DNA of 64,000 nucleotides from JBCBGF01 sp038526915 (lineage in GTDB: Bacteria; Pseudomonadota; Alphaproteobacteria; Rhodobacterales; Rhodobacteraceae): assembly GCA_038526915.1 (NCBI GenBank), contig JBCBGF010000001.1, forward strand, positions 744,001 to 808,000, written 5' to 3'. This document shows, one piece after another, positions 8,456 to 16,902 of the stretch. A program made the translations under genes and the position numbers. Below the pieces are notes generated by a model, which was not told the DNA's origin, ran no database searches, and saw only the letters and a list, made by a program, of their open reading frames with translations. Numbering within the stretch: the first letter of the stretch is position 1; each line of letters begins with the position of its first letter.

Positions 8456-9031
8456 CTAGCTGACCCAGCGGGGCCGCGTCATCGCGAAATAGTGCCAGTT
8501 GATGTCGTTGACCCGTGCCCGGTAGACCAGCGGCATCGCGTTCAGGTGCGCGACCAGCTTGGTCAGGTGCCAGGTTTCGTGTTCGTTCACAGCCAGCATA
8601 CGCTCGGTCGCCGCCTGCCATCCATTGGCCAAGCCGATGTCGTAGGCGTGGTTGATCGGCTTCAACGCGTTGGGGTGAATCCATTCCTCGGGAAAGCCCC
8701 AACCCCACATCCAGCTGTGGGTGCGTTCGTTCCACGATCCCACCACACCATAGGTACAGATCGCGGTGCGGCCATCCGCGGTGATGAACTCGAATAGACC
8801 CTCGTGTTCCACGGTGGCCCAGCGGCCCTTTGGGTCGCCGATCTCGAAGTCGTCGTAGATCTTGCCCGTCAGGTCGCCGATCTCGTCGCAGACATGATCC
8901 AGAAGGTTGTAAAACCCCGCATCGTCTTCTGTCTGGTGCAACGTCCCGCAATCGGGGCAGGCATACCAAATGCCCTCGCCCTGATACTCCCCCCAACGCT
9001 CGTCCCGTTCCGGGATCGCCGATGCGCTCAT
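8456..9031 (-). CDS. Conserved protein between soeA- and soeB-like genes, DUF6882-like
   Basis: A 191-residue soluble protein with no signal peptide. The start at 9031 (MSASAIPERDERWGEY) is preferred over an upstream in-frame Met at 9070. It has one CxxC (YACPDCGTLH, about residue 27) and a central Trp/Gly-rich stretch (SWNERTHSWMWGWGFPEEW) resembling DUF6882-type proteins; that family name is tentative. It ends with a helix-rich segment (HLTKLVAHLNAMPLVYRAR). It is sandwiched between the catalytic and iron-sulfur subunit genes on the same strand, so it is probably co-expressed with the enzyme; chaperone or substrate-handling roles are possible but unsupported. Confidence 0.75.
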   Translation of the reverse strand: MSASAIPERDERWGEYQGEGIWYACPDCGTLHQTEDDAGFYNLLDHVCDEIGDLTGKIYDDFEIGDPKGRWATVEHEGLFEFITADGRTAICTYGVVGSWNERTHSWMWGWGFPEEWIHPNALKPINHAYDIGLANGWQAATERMLAVNEHETWHLTKLVAHLNAMPLVYRARVNDINWHYFAMTRPRWVS

Positions 9032-9097
9032 GCCGTTTCTCCGCTCCGTCCCTGGGGCGGAGGGCAACACAAAATCCGGGCCGGATTATGGCGGCGC

Positions 9098-11914
9098 TCA
9101 TGATCCGACCTTTCGGGCGTTGAGACGGGGTGCCGGCGGCACAGGCGATTTGATGGGTGGGAAGGCGGGTTGCGCCTCGGCAGGCGCGGCGACTTTCTCG
9201 ATTTTGACCTTGAGGTCGAACCACGCCGCCTGACCCGTGACCGGATCGGAGTTCGACCAGCGCAGGCCATCTGATTTCTCGGGCAGAAGCTCGGGGATCA
9301 GGTGGTTGAGAAGGAAGCCCTTGGTGGCCTCTGGCGCCTTGGGGTCAAGTGCCCAGGCACCTTTGCGTTTGCCGATGGCGTTCCAGGTCCAGACGGTGTT
9401 GTCGTTGAGGGCTGCCATATGGGCGACCGGTACGGTGATGGCGGCGTGGGGCGAGGTGAGACGGGCCCAGTCGCCGTCTTTGAACCCGTGCTCTTCCCAG
9501 AGCTTGGTGGGGACATAGAGCGGGTTCTGCCCGTGGATCTGGCGCAGCCAGGCGTTTTGGCTGCCCCAGGAGTGGTACATCGCCATGGGACGTTGGGTGA
9601 GGGCGTGGACGGGGTATGTGTCGTCCTGGTCGCCTGCGGGGTACCAGAGCGGGAGAGGGCCTAGCTGTTGTTTGATGCGGTCGCGCAGGTGGTCGGGGGG
9701 CTGGTGCGCGCCCTTGCCTTCGGCGGCCAATTGGAAGCGGCGGAGCGGTTCGGAATAGAGCGAAAAGAGGTAGGGGGCCGGTTTGTCGACGAGGCCGATT
9801 TCAACCGACCAATCCTGATAGGCCTGGTTCCAGGGTTTGAAGTATTGCGCCTCTTCGGGGATGTGGCCGACCCAGAAGCCGCCATTGTCGATATATTGGT
9901 CGAGCTGGCCGTCGTTGGGGGCACCGCGTCCGTGGCTGTCGCCGTTGCCGCGCCAACCGGCGAGGGGGCCGACGCCGGGGCGGCGTTCGTGGTGGAGGAT
10001 GTAGTCGGCGTAATCTTCGTATTTGGCGCTGCCGTCTTCGGCGACGAAACCGGGCAGGCCGAGGCGGTGACCGAGGTCGCACAGCACCGATTGGAAGCCG
10101 CGCACGTCGCGGTCGGGTTCGATCACCGGCCAGCGGATGGCGTCGGCCGCCGCGTCCGCCTCGCAGATCGGGCGGTCGAGGAGGCTGATGCAGTCGTGGC
10201 GTTCGAGGTAGGTTGTATCCGGCAAGACCAGATCGGCATAGGCGACCATCTCGGACGAATAGGCATCGGAATAGATGATCCGGGGGATGACGTAGTCGCC
10301 GTTCTCATCCGTATCGGTCAGCATCTTCATGGCGCCGGCCGTGTTCATGGATGAGTTCCAGGCCATGTTGGCCATGTAGAGGAACAGCGTGTCGATCTTA
10401 TACGGATCGCCCGCATGGGCGTTGGCGATGACCATGTGCATCAAGCCATGGGCCGACAGCGGGTTTTCCCAGGTAAACGCCTTGTCGATGCGTTGCGGCG
10501 TGCCGTCGTCCTTGAGGCACAGGTCTTCGGGGCCTTGCGGGTAACCCAGATGCGGGCCTGCCAGCGGTTGCCCCGGCTTGGCATCGGCATGGGGTTTCGG
10601 GTGGCCCCAGGCGGGCTTGGGGTAGGGCGGTTTGAAGCGGAAGCCGCCGGGTACTTCGACCGAGCCCAGCAGGATCTGCAACAGGTGCAGCGCGCGGCAG
10701 GTCTGGAAGCCATTGGAATGGGCCGAGATCCCGCGCATGGCGTGGAAGCTGACCGGGCGGCCGATCACCTTGTCGTGACGATGGCCTTTGAAATCGGTCC
10801 AAGGCTGGTCGATCACGATTTCTTTTTCGAACGCGGCCCGGGCGATTTCAGCGGCCAGGCGGCGGATGCGTTCGGCGGGGATACCGCACGCCTCGGCCAC
10901 AGACTCGGGCGCATAGTCATCCGACAGATAGCGTTCGGCGATCAGGTGGAAGACGGGGACATGGGTCACGCCCGCATGCCGCCAGGTGCCGGTCAGATCG
11001 GGGATCACATCGGCTTTGTCATAGCAGCGCGGGCGGCCTTCGCCCCGGTCCCACACCAGTTCGCGCCCGTCATCGTCTTTCAGGATCAGGCCATATTCGT
11101 CGCTGGCGGGATCCATGTTCACGAGACACGCGGCGTTGGTGTAGCGGGCGAGGTAGTCGAGATCGACCTTGCCGGCTTTCAAGAGGCAATGGACCAGCGA
11201 CAGGATTAAGAGGCCATCGGTGCCGGGTGTGATCCCGTACCAGTCATCGGCCACGGCGTTATAGCCGGTGCGGATCGGGTTGACGCCGACCACCCGCGCG
11301 CCGCGTTCCTTGAGCCGTCCAATGCCCATTTTGATGGGGTTTGAATCGTGGTCTTCGGCGACACCGAACAGGATGAACAGCTCGGTGCGTTCCCAATCGG
11401 GCTGGCCGAACTCCCAGAACGCGCCTCCCATCGTATAGATCCCGCCCGCGGCCATGTTGACCGAGCAGAACCCGCCATGTGCGGCGTAGTTGGGTGTACC
11501 GTAGGCCTGGGCCCAGTAACCGGTGAAGCTTTGCGATTGATCGCGACCGGTGAAGAAGGCGAGCTTTTCGGGCGCGGTTTCCCGCAGGGGCTTCATCCAG
11601 GAGGTGGCCAGCTCCAGCGCCTCGTCCCAGCTGATCTCCTCGAATTCACCGGACCCGCGTGGGCCAACGCGCTTGAGTGGTGCGCGCAGGCGGGCGGGGG
11701 AGGTGACCTGCATGATGCCCGCAGCGCCTTTGCCGCACAGCACGCCGCGGTTCACCGGGTGGTCGCGATTGCCCTCGATATAGGCGACTTCGCCGTCCTT
11801 CATATGCACGTTGATCCCGCACCGACAGGCGCACATATAGCAGGTGGTCTGCCGGATTTCGTCCGAGACTTTCGGCGAGGTGTCGAGGGGGGGCTGCGTG
11901 TGTTTCATCGTCAT
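9098..11914 (-). CDS. soeA: Molybdopterin oxidoreductase, probable sulfite dehydrogenase SoeA
   Basis: Catalytic subunit of about 938 residues in the DMSO reductase superfamily. An N-terminal 4Fe-4S cluster is formed by C25, C28, C32 (TTCYMCACRCG) and C60 (GVLCGKG), followed by bis-MGD binding domains. C150 in GGFCSVNMAAGG is the candidate molybdenum ligand. The C-terminal dinucleotide-binding part includes TQRPMAMYHSWGSQNAWLRQ. There is no twin-arginine signal, so the enzyme should be cytoplasmic, as SoeA is and DmsA, PhsA and TtrA are not. With the B and C subunits it fits SoeABC, which oxidises sulfite to sulfate and feeds electrons to quinone. The start could also be the Met at 11908. Confidence 0.8.
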   Translation of the reverse strand: MTMKHTQPPLDTSPKVSDEIRQTTCYMCACRCGINVHMKDGEVAYIEGNRDHPVNRGVLCGKGAAGIMQVTSPARLRAPLKRVGPRGSGEFEEISWDEALELATSWMKPLRETAPEKLAFFTGRDQSQSFTGYWAQAYGTPNYAAHGGFCSVNMAAGGIYTMGGAFWEFGQPDWERTELFILFGVAEDHDSNPIKMGIGRLKERGARVVGVNPIRTGYNAVADDWYGITPGTDGLLILSLVHCLLKAGKVDLDYLARYTNAACLVNMDPASDEYGLILKDDDGRELVWDRGEGRPRCYDKADVIPDLTGTWRHAGVTHVPVFHLIAERYLSDDYAPESVAEACGIPAERIRRLAAEIARAAFEKEIVIDQPWTDFKGHRHDKVIGRPVSFHAMRGISAHSNGFQTCRALHLLQILLGSVEVPGGFRFKPPYPKPAWGHPKPHADAKPGQPLAGPHLGYPQGPEDLCLKDDGTPQRIDKAFTWENPLSAHGLMHMVIANAHAGDPYKIDTLFLYMANMAWNSSMNTAGAMKMLTDTDENGDYVIPRIIYSDAYSSEMVAYADLVLPDTTYLERHDCISLLDRPICEADAAADAIRWPVIEPDRDVRGFQSVLCDLGHRLGLPGFVAEDGSAKYEDYADYILHHERRPGVGPLAGWRGNGDSHGRGAPNDGQLDQYIDNGGFWVGHIPEEAQYFKPWNQAYQDWSVEIGLVDKPAPYLFSLYSEPLRRFQLAAEGKGAHQPPDHLRDRIKQQLGPLPLWYPAGDQDDTYPVHALTQRPMAMYHSWGSQNAWLRQIHGQNPLYVPTKLWEEHGFKDGDWARLTSPHAAITVPVAHMAALNDNTVWTWNAIGKRKGAWALDPKAPEATKGFLLNHLIPELLPEKSDGLRWSNSDPVTGQAAWFDLKVKIEKVAAPAEAQPAFPPIKSPVPPAPRLNARKVGS

Positions 11915-12001
11915 CCGTTGTGCACTGCACAAGGACCTTAGGCCAGAGGTGCGGCCAAGATTATTTCCAGTTATTTCGTCGCTTTGCGTCCAGATGACAG
12001 C

Positions 12002-12925
12002 CTAGGGTGCGACGACCTGCACCTCGGGCGCACGGGCCGACAGGATGCCGGCGATAATCTGGACGAGATCGCGATATTCGTCGTCGCGGGCCGAGCCTTT
12101 GCGCCAGACCATCCCGATCAGCCGCGTCGGTTGGGGCGCGGCCATGGGGCGGTGGACGACCAGACGTTCCCGCGCGACCTCGGATCGGATGTAGAGCGCG
12201 GGCAAAAGCGATATGCCCATCCCCATGGCCACCATCTGACGGACGGTATCAAGGCTTGTGCCTTCGATATCGGTGCTGATCTCCGCGCCATAGGCTTTGG
12301 CAAGCCGCATGACCTGATCATAGAGGCGGTGGCCGGGCTCAAGCGTCAGCAAGGTTTCCCCGTTCAGATCGCCCGGGTTGATCTCGTCTCGGGTGGCCAG
12401 GCGATGCTCTTGCGGCAGGACAACGCGAAGCGGTTCGTAAAACACAGGCTCGGATACCAGATCCGCCCGGTCAAGCGGAAGCGGGAAGAACAGAAGGTCC
12501 AACGCCCCGGACTCAAGCTGTTCAAGGAGGGGGTCGGCATACGCCTCGCGCACGTAGAAGCCGAGATCGGGGTGGCTGGCATGCAGATCGGGCACGATCA
12601 CGGGCAGAAGGTACGGACCGACCGAAGGAACAACGCCCAGCTTGATCGTCTCTGACATGGGGCGCTGGCTCATCCGGGCCAGAGTGCGGATCTCTTCCAC
12701 GTCGCGCAAAACACGACGGGCGCGGTCCACCACCTCACTGCCCACGTCTGTCAGAAGAACCCGCGTTCGGCTGCGTTCCACCAATTGCGCCCCAAGGCGC
12801 AGTTCGAGTTCTTTGAGCTGCGCGCTGAGCGTCGGCTGTGTGACATTTACTGCCTCTGCCGCCCGCCGGAAATGCAAGGTATCGGCCAGGGCCACAAGGT
12901 ATCGCATCTGCTGGAGGGTCGGCAT
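12002..12925 (-). CDS. OxyR-like LysR regulator without cysteines
   Basis: LysR-type regulator of 307 residues most similar to OxyR. The helix-turn-helix is in residues 3-55 (FRRAAEAVNVTQPTLSAQLK). The sensor domain carries OxyR-type segments such as TLEPGHRLYDQVMRLAKAYG and MGMGISLLPAL. In E. coli OxyR the matching segment reads GHCLRDQAMGFCFEAGA with redox Cys199 and Cys208; here those places are Arg200 and Ala209, and the whole protein contains no cysteine. It cannot therefore use the classical disulfide switch. It starts 88 bases upstream of the soeA-like gene's promoter side in the same orientation and lies beside an ATAG-N7-CTAT palindrome. Its effector is unknown. Confidence 0.88.
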   Translation of the reverse strand: MPTLQQMRYLVALADTLHFRRAAEAVNVTQPTLSAQLKELELRLGAQLVERSRTRVLLTDVGSEVVDRARRVLRDVEEIRTLARMSQRPMSETIKLGVVPSVGPYLLPVIVPDLHASHPDLGFYVREAYADPLLEQLESGALDLLFFPLPLDRADLVSEPVFYEPLRVVLPQEHRLATRDEINPGDLNGETLLTLEPGHRLYDQVMRLAKAYGAEISTDIEGTSLDTVRQMVAMGMGISLLPALYIRSEVARERLVVHRPMAAPQPTRLIGMVWRKGSARDDEYRDLVQIIAGILSARAPEVQVVAP

Positions 12926-13108
12926 GGCGGTCTTTCAATAGAAAACATCTATCAACATATACCGCACTTTCGATTTTAACAATCAAAACACCCACTATCT
13001 ATTTGACAAGACTATCGATCGGCCCAGGGCATTCCGGGACCCGTTCGATGCGACGACAACAGAACGCCGCCCCTAGCGGTCACATGGAACCAGTGTGGAC
13101 AGACACCA
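12926..13108. other. A/T-rich divergent promoter region
   Basis: This 183-base gap separates the OxyR-like regulator (leftward) from the coiled-coil gene (rightward). It is clearly more A/T-rich than its surroundings, holds the operator at 12938-12952 and a -35-like TTGACA at 13003-13008. No convincing matching -10 was seen. Confidence 0.5.
12938..12952. promoter_or_regulatory. ATAG-N7-CTAT palindrome, probable LysR/OxyR-type operator
   Basis: The 15-base site ATAGAAAACATCTAT has the OxyR half-site arms (ATAG and CTAT, 7 bases apart) and at the same time the general LysR box T-N11-A. It starts 13 bases upstream of the regulator's start codon, where binding would allow autoregulation. More CTAT motifs occur at about 12995-13015. 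Confidence 0.6.
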
Positions 13109-13834
13109 ATGGCACCGTTTCTGGAGAGCTACGGCGCACAGAAGGCTGATCGCTGCCTTGCAGAGTTCGTCTCTGGCGTCCAACGCTTGGGTCAGTCCGG
13201 TCTTTCTGCCCGGAGCCGGGCGCTTTTGGGGGAAGAGCGTGCGGCACTCATACGACGGATCGACAATGCACAGCATGAACTCGCGCAGCAGCGTGCGGCG
13301 TTGATGCAGCATTCGACCCGTCTTTGCAGTGCCGCAGCGGTTGCGCAACGGGCCTTGAAGGCCGCGAATGCCGACCAGACGGATCTATCCCGTTTGGTGC
13401 GCGACCTGCAGGATGCAATCCCTGCCTATGAGGTCGAGGAACGATCCCTGCGCCGTGCCTCCCAATGGCTGGCCGATCTTGAAGCCGCGTCCGACAATCT
13501 GGGCCTGCGCCTTGAAGACGACACGAGCCCCGAAGCCCCGCCCGAGATCGCCCGCGCCGTTGTCCGCGCGATCAGCGAGGTGAGCGTTGCGCTTGATGCG
13601 ATGACGGTGTCGACCCGCACATCGCGCGAAGAACACGAAGCGATGCGCACCGCGGCTGGCGGCGATCTGCGCCTGTCGGCGGTGATGCGCAATCCCCTGC
13701 TTTCTGGAAGCGTGGCTGATCAGGATGCGACCGATGGCAATCCGTCCGAGATGCTCCACCACCTGATGCGCGACATGGCCCGTGCGGGACAAATGGTGCC
13801 CAAGGGCAATGTTCAATTGAAGAAACTCAACTAG
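13109..13834 (+). CDS. Coiled-coil protein of unknown function upstream of mrp operon
   Basis: I do not recognise this 241-residue protein. It is soluble, has no signal peptide and is largely helical: heptad-like Leu/Ala patterns run from about residue 28 to 125 (SRALLGEERAALIRRIDNAQ, then ADQTDLSRLVRDLQDAIPAY). A second helical part spans about 145-185, and a basic tail ends in VQLKKLN. The stop is only 10 bases before the mrpA start on the same strand, so it is probably in the same transcript. A regulatory or scaffolding role for the antiporter is conceivable but unsupported. Confidence 0.65.
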   Translation: MAPFLESYGAQKADRCLAEFVSGVQRLGQSGLSARSRALLGEERAALIRRIDNAQHELAQQRAALMQHSTRLCSAAAVAQRALKAANADQTDLSRLVRDLQDAIPAYEVEERSLRRASQWLADLEAASDNLGLRLEDDTSPEAPPEIARAVVRAISEVSVALDAMTVSTRTSREEHEAMRTAAGGDLRLSAVMRNPLLSGSVADQDATDGNPSEMLHHLMRDMARAGQMVPKGNVQLKKLN

Positions 13835-13844
13835 GCGCAGGAAG

Positions 13845-16124
13845 ATGGCGGGACACGACTTACAGACCGACCCCAATGCCCGTTGGCTGTCTTTGCCCGG
13901 GCTTCTGCCCGTGGCGATTGCGGCGGCGCTGTTTGCGATGCTCTGGCCCTATCTCGGGCCCATCAGCGCGGGTGAGACGCTGCGGTTTGTATGGGAGTGG
14001 GTGCCGTCGCTCGGCATTTCGCTGTCTTTCCTGATCGACGGGCTGAGCCTGACCTTCGGCCTTCTGATCACCGGTATCGGCGCGCTCGTCTTCCTCTACG
14101 CGTCCAAGTACCTCCAAGGGCACGTGCATTTCGCGCGGTTCATGCTGTTCCTCACGCTTTTCATGCTGTCGATGCTGGGGCTGGTGCTGGCGGATAACCT
14201 GCTAACATTGTTCGTATTCTGGGAACTCACGACGATCACCAGCTATCTCTTGATCGGCTTCGATCACGCCACAGCCAAGGCGCGTCGCTCGGCCCTGCAG
14301 GCGCTTTTGCTGACGGGCGCAGGCGCGCTTGCTCTGCTCGCCGGGATCATCCTGATCGGGACGGCTGCTGGCACCTTCGAACTGAGCGAGATCCGCGCAC
14401 AGGGCAATGTGCTGCAGGAGCACGCGCTCTATCTGCCGATCCTAATCCTTGTTCTGATCGGGTGCTTCACCAAGTCGGCGCAGTTCCCGCTGCATTTCTG
14501 GCTGCCCAATGCGATGGCAGCCCCCACGCCGGTGTCGGCCTATCTGCACTCGGCCACTATGGTGAAGGCGGGGGTCTATCTGCTCGCGCGAATGCATCCG
14601 AACCTTGGCGGGACGGAAGTCTGGCTGTGGACCCTGACAATCTTCGGCGCGATCACGGCGGTGTTCGCGAGCGTCATGGCCCTGAAGCAGACCGATCTGA
14701 AACAGGCGTTGGCCTATACCACGCTGATGGCGCTGGGTACGCTGACGCTCTTCCTCGCCGCCGATATCGGCTATGCGATCACCGCGGCGATGACGTTCCT
14801 TGTCGTCCATTCGCTCTACAAGGCCGCGCTGTTCCTCGTCGTGGGCATCATCGACCACGGCACGGGCAGCCGCGATGTCTACAAGTTGGGCGGGTTGGCG
14901 CGGGCGATGCCGATCACCACGGCGGCGGCGGGGATTGCAGCGCTGTCGATGGCGGGTTTCCCGCCGTTCATCGGCTTCATCTCGAAAGAGATCAAATATG
15001 CCGGCGCCCTGGCCGTGCAGTCCGAGCCGTACCTCGTGGCCGGCGCCGCGCTTTTGGCCAACGCCCTGATGGTGGCGGTGGCGGGCATCGTGTCCTTCTC
15101 GCCCTTCTGGCGGCGCAAGCATCTGGCCGAAGATCTGAACCCGCATGAAGCCCCCTGGCAGATGTGGGTGGGCCCGGTGATCCTGGCCTCTTTGGGCGCA
15201 TTCTTCGGCATCTTCCCGGATTCGCTGGCCGTGGCCTTGGTGAACCCCGGCGTGGCGGCGATCTTGGGGCCCGAGGCCGAGCCCGCCGCGCTTAAGCTTT
15301 GGGCCGGGATCAACGTGCCCTTGTTCCTGTCGCTCGCCACCTTTGCCCTGGGCATCGCGATCTACATCTATCGCCGCCCGCTGCGCGACCGTCTGATCGC
15401 GATGGGCGAAAGGGCGATCAGTTTCGATCGCGGGTGGGACCATGTCCTGGACGGGCTAAAGGCCAGCGCCGCGTGGCAAACGCGGGTGATCCAGTCGGGT
15501 GTGCTGCGGCGATATCTGTTCATCACCTTCGCCACGCTCTTTGTCGGTGTGGGCGGCACGATCCTGGCGCGGGGCGGTTTCTCAGTGACGCTTGAATGGC
15601 CCGACCTGTTGGTCAAGCATTATGTCGTGATCGCGCTGATCGTGGCGGGGGCCATGCTGACCCTCACCACCTCCAGCCGCGTGGCCGCGATTGCGGGCTT
15701 GGGTGGCGTAGGCATCGGCGTCGCGCTGATCTTTATCATCTTCGGGGCGCCTGATGTGGCGATCACCCAGCTTCTTGTTGAAACTCTGGTAGTGGTGCTG
15801 TTCGGCGTGGCCGCGCTGAAGCTGCCGCGGCTTGATCCCTCGGGCCGCAAGACGCACCGTCCCCTTGATGCCCTGTTGGCGGTGGGTGTGGGCGTGGTGG
15901 TGACCGCCGTGATGCTGATGGTCACCGCGGGCCCGCTGGACCGCCGCCTGACGGATTATTTCGAGGCCACAAGCTGGCCCGAGGCGTTCGGGCGGAACAT
16001 CGTCAACGTCATTCTGGTGGACTTCCGCGCGCTGGATACGTTCGGCGAGATCGCCGTGGTCGTGATTGCCGCGCTGGGGGCCTATGCGCTCTTGAAGGGC
16101 CGGAGCCCGGAGGAAAAACAATGA
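13845..16124 (+). CDS. mrpA: Mrp-type cation/proton antiporter subunit A
   Basis: Large membrane subunit (759 residues, about 20 membrane segments) of the seven-subunit Mrp (Mnh/Pha) Na+ or K+/H+ antiporter, related to complex I NuoL. Conserved features are the proton-path glutamate in FVFWELTTITSYLLIGFDH, the segment LPNAMAAPTPVSAYLHSATM with nearby Lys (VKAGVYL), and a C-terminal DUF4040/MbhE-type part. The length is that of full MrpA, with a separate mrpB next. The start has GCAGGAAG just upstream. The operon mrpABCDEFG supports pH and salt homeostasis; the ion preference cannot be read from sequence. Confidence 0.95.
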   Translation: MAGHDLQTDPNARWLSLPGLLPVAIAAALFAMLWPYLGPISAGETLRFVWEWVPSLGISLSFLIDGLSLTFGLLITGIGALVFLYASKYLQGHVHFARFMLFLTLFMLSMLGLVLADNLLTLFVFWELTTITSYLLIGFDHATAKARRSALQALLLTGAGALALLAGIILIGTAAGTFELSEIRAQGNVLQEHALYLPILILVLIGCFTKSAQFPLHFWLPNAMAAPTPVSAYLHSATMVKAGVYLLARMHPNLGGTEVWLWTLTIFGAITAVFASVMALKQTDLKQALAYTTLMALGTLTLFLAADIGYAITAAMTFLVVHSLYKAALFLVVGIIDHGTGSRDVYKLGGLARAMPITTAAAGIAALSMAGFPPFIGFISKEIKYAGALAVQSEPYLVAGAALLANALMVAVAGIVSFSPFWRRKHLAEDLNPHEAPWQMWVGPVILASLGAFFGIFPDSLAVALVNPGVAAILGPEAEPAALKLWAGINVPLFLSLATFALGIAIYIYRRPLRDRLIAMGERAISFDRGWDHVLDGLKASAAWQTRVIQSGVLRRYLFITFATLFVGVGGTILARGGFSVTLEWPDLLVKHYVVIALIVAGAMLTLTTSSRVAAIAGLGGVGIGVALIFIIFGAPDVAITQLLVETLVVVLFGVAALKLPRLDPSGRKTHRPLDALLAVGVGVVVTAVMLMVTAGPLDRRLTDYFEATSWPEAFGRNIVNVILVDFRALDTFGEIAVVVIAALGAYALLKGRSPEEKQ

Positions 16125-16540
16125 ACTCGATCATCCTTCTGGCGGCGACGCGGTTGTTGGTGCCGCTTCTGCTGGTGTTCTCGGTCTTTATGCTTCTGCG
16201 TGGCCACAACGTGCCGGGCGGTGGATTTATCGGCGGGCTAATCGGGGCGACAGGCTTTGTCGTCTATGCGATCGCCTGTGGCACCGATCTTGCGCGGCAG
16301 GCACTGCGAGTGCCGCCGGAAAAGATCGCGATGGTGGGCCTGGGGATTGCGCTCTTTGCAGGTGTGATGGCGGCGTTCTTTGGCGATATCTTCTTCACCG
16401 GGCAGTGGTTATTCATCGGCGAGACAGAGGATGACAAGGGCCTGCCGTTGTCGTCTGTCCTCGTCTTCGACGTGGGCGTCTACCTCGTAGTCCTTGGCTC
16501 GATCCTGACGCTGGCCTTCGCGCTTGAGGAGAGCATCTGA
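16121..16540 (+). CDS. mrpB: Mrp antiporter subunit B
   Basis: Inner-membrane subunit of 139 residues with four membrane segments. It carries the family's conserved glycine-rich turn GHNVPGGGFIGGLIGATGFV at about residues 28-47. It overlaps the mrpA stop by 4 bases (ATGA) and the mrpC start by one base, so translation is coupled through the operon. The length is normal for MrpB as a separate protein, not fused to MrpA as in some rhizobial pha operons. Confidence 0.95.
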   Translation: MNSIILLAATRLLVPLLLVFSVFMLLRGHNVPGGGFIGGLIGATGFVVYAIACGTDLARQALRVPPEKIAMVGLGIALFAGVMAAFFGDIFFTGQWLFIGETEDDKGLPLSSVLVFDVGVYLVVLGSILTLAFALEESI

Positions 16541-16902
16541 TGGAAGTGATGCTCTCGATTCTGGTGGGCGTGCTGGCCGCCGCCGCCGTCTATCTGATGC
16601 TGGCGCGCAACGTGCTGCGGTTCCTTTTGGGGCTGATCCTGATCTCGAACGCGGCGAACCTGACGATCTTCGCCGCAGGCCGGGTCGATACCGGTCAGCC
16701 GCCCCTGATCCCCGAAGGTGCCGAGGCGCCCATCGGCTATGTCGCGAACGCACTGCCACAGGCGCTGGTGCTGACGGCGATCGTGATCGGGTTTGGCCTC
16801 TTTGCCTTTGCGCTGGTCCTCGCCTTCCGCGCCTATAGCGTGCTGGGCACGCTCGACAGCGATGAGATGCGTGTGGCCGAGCCGGTGGAGGACAAGCCAT
16901 GA
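16540..16902 (+). CDS. mrpC: Mrp antiporter subunit C (NuoK-like)
   Basis: Small NuoK-related membrane subunit, 120 residues with three membrane segments. The conserved LGLILISNAANLTIFAAG and the DPLPQALVLTAIVIG-type stretch (here ANALPQALVLTAIVIGFGLF) are present. It shares one base with mrpB (TGATG) and overlaps mrpD by 4 bases. Length and position match MrpC. Confidence 0.95.
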   Translation: MEVMLSILVGVLAAAAVYLMLARNVLRFLLGLILISNAANLTIFAAGRVDTGQPPLIPEGAEAPIGYVANALPQALVLTAIVIGFGLFAFALVLAFRAYSVLGTLDSDEMRVAEPVEDKP

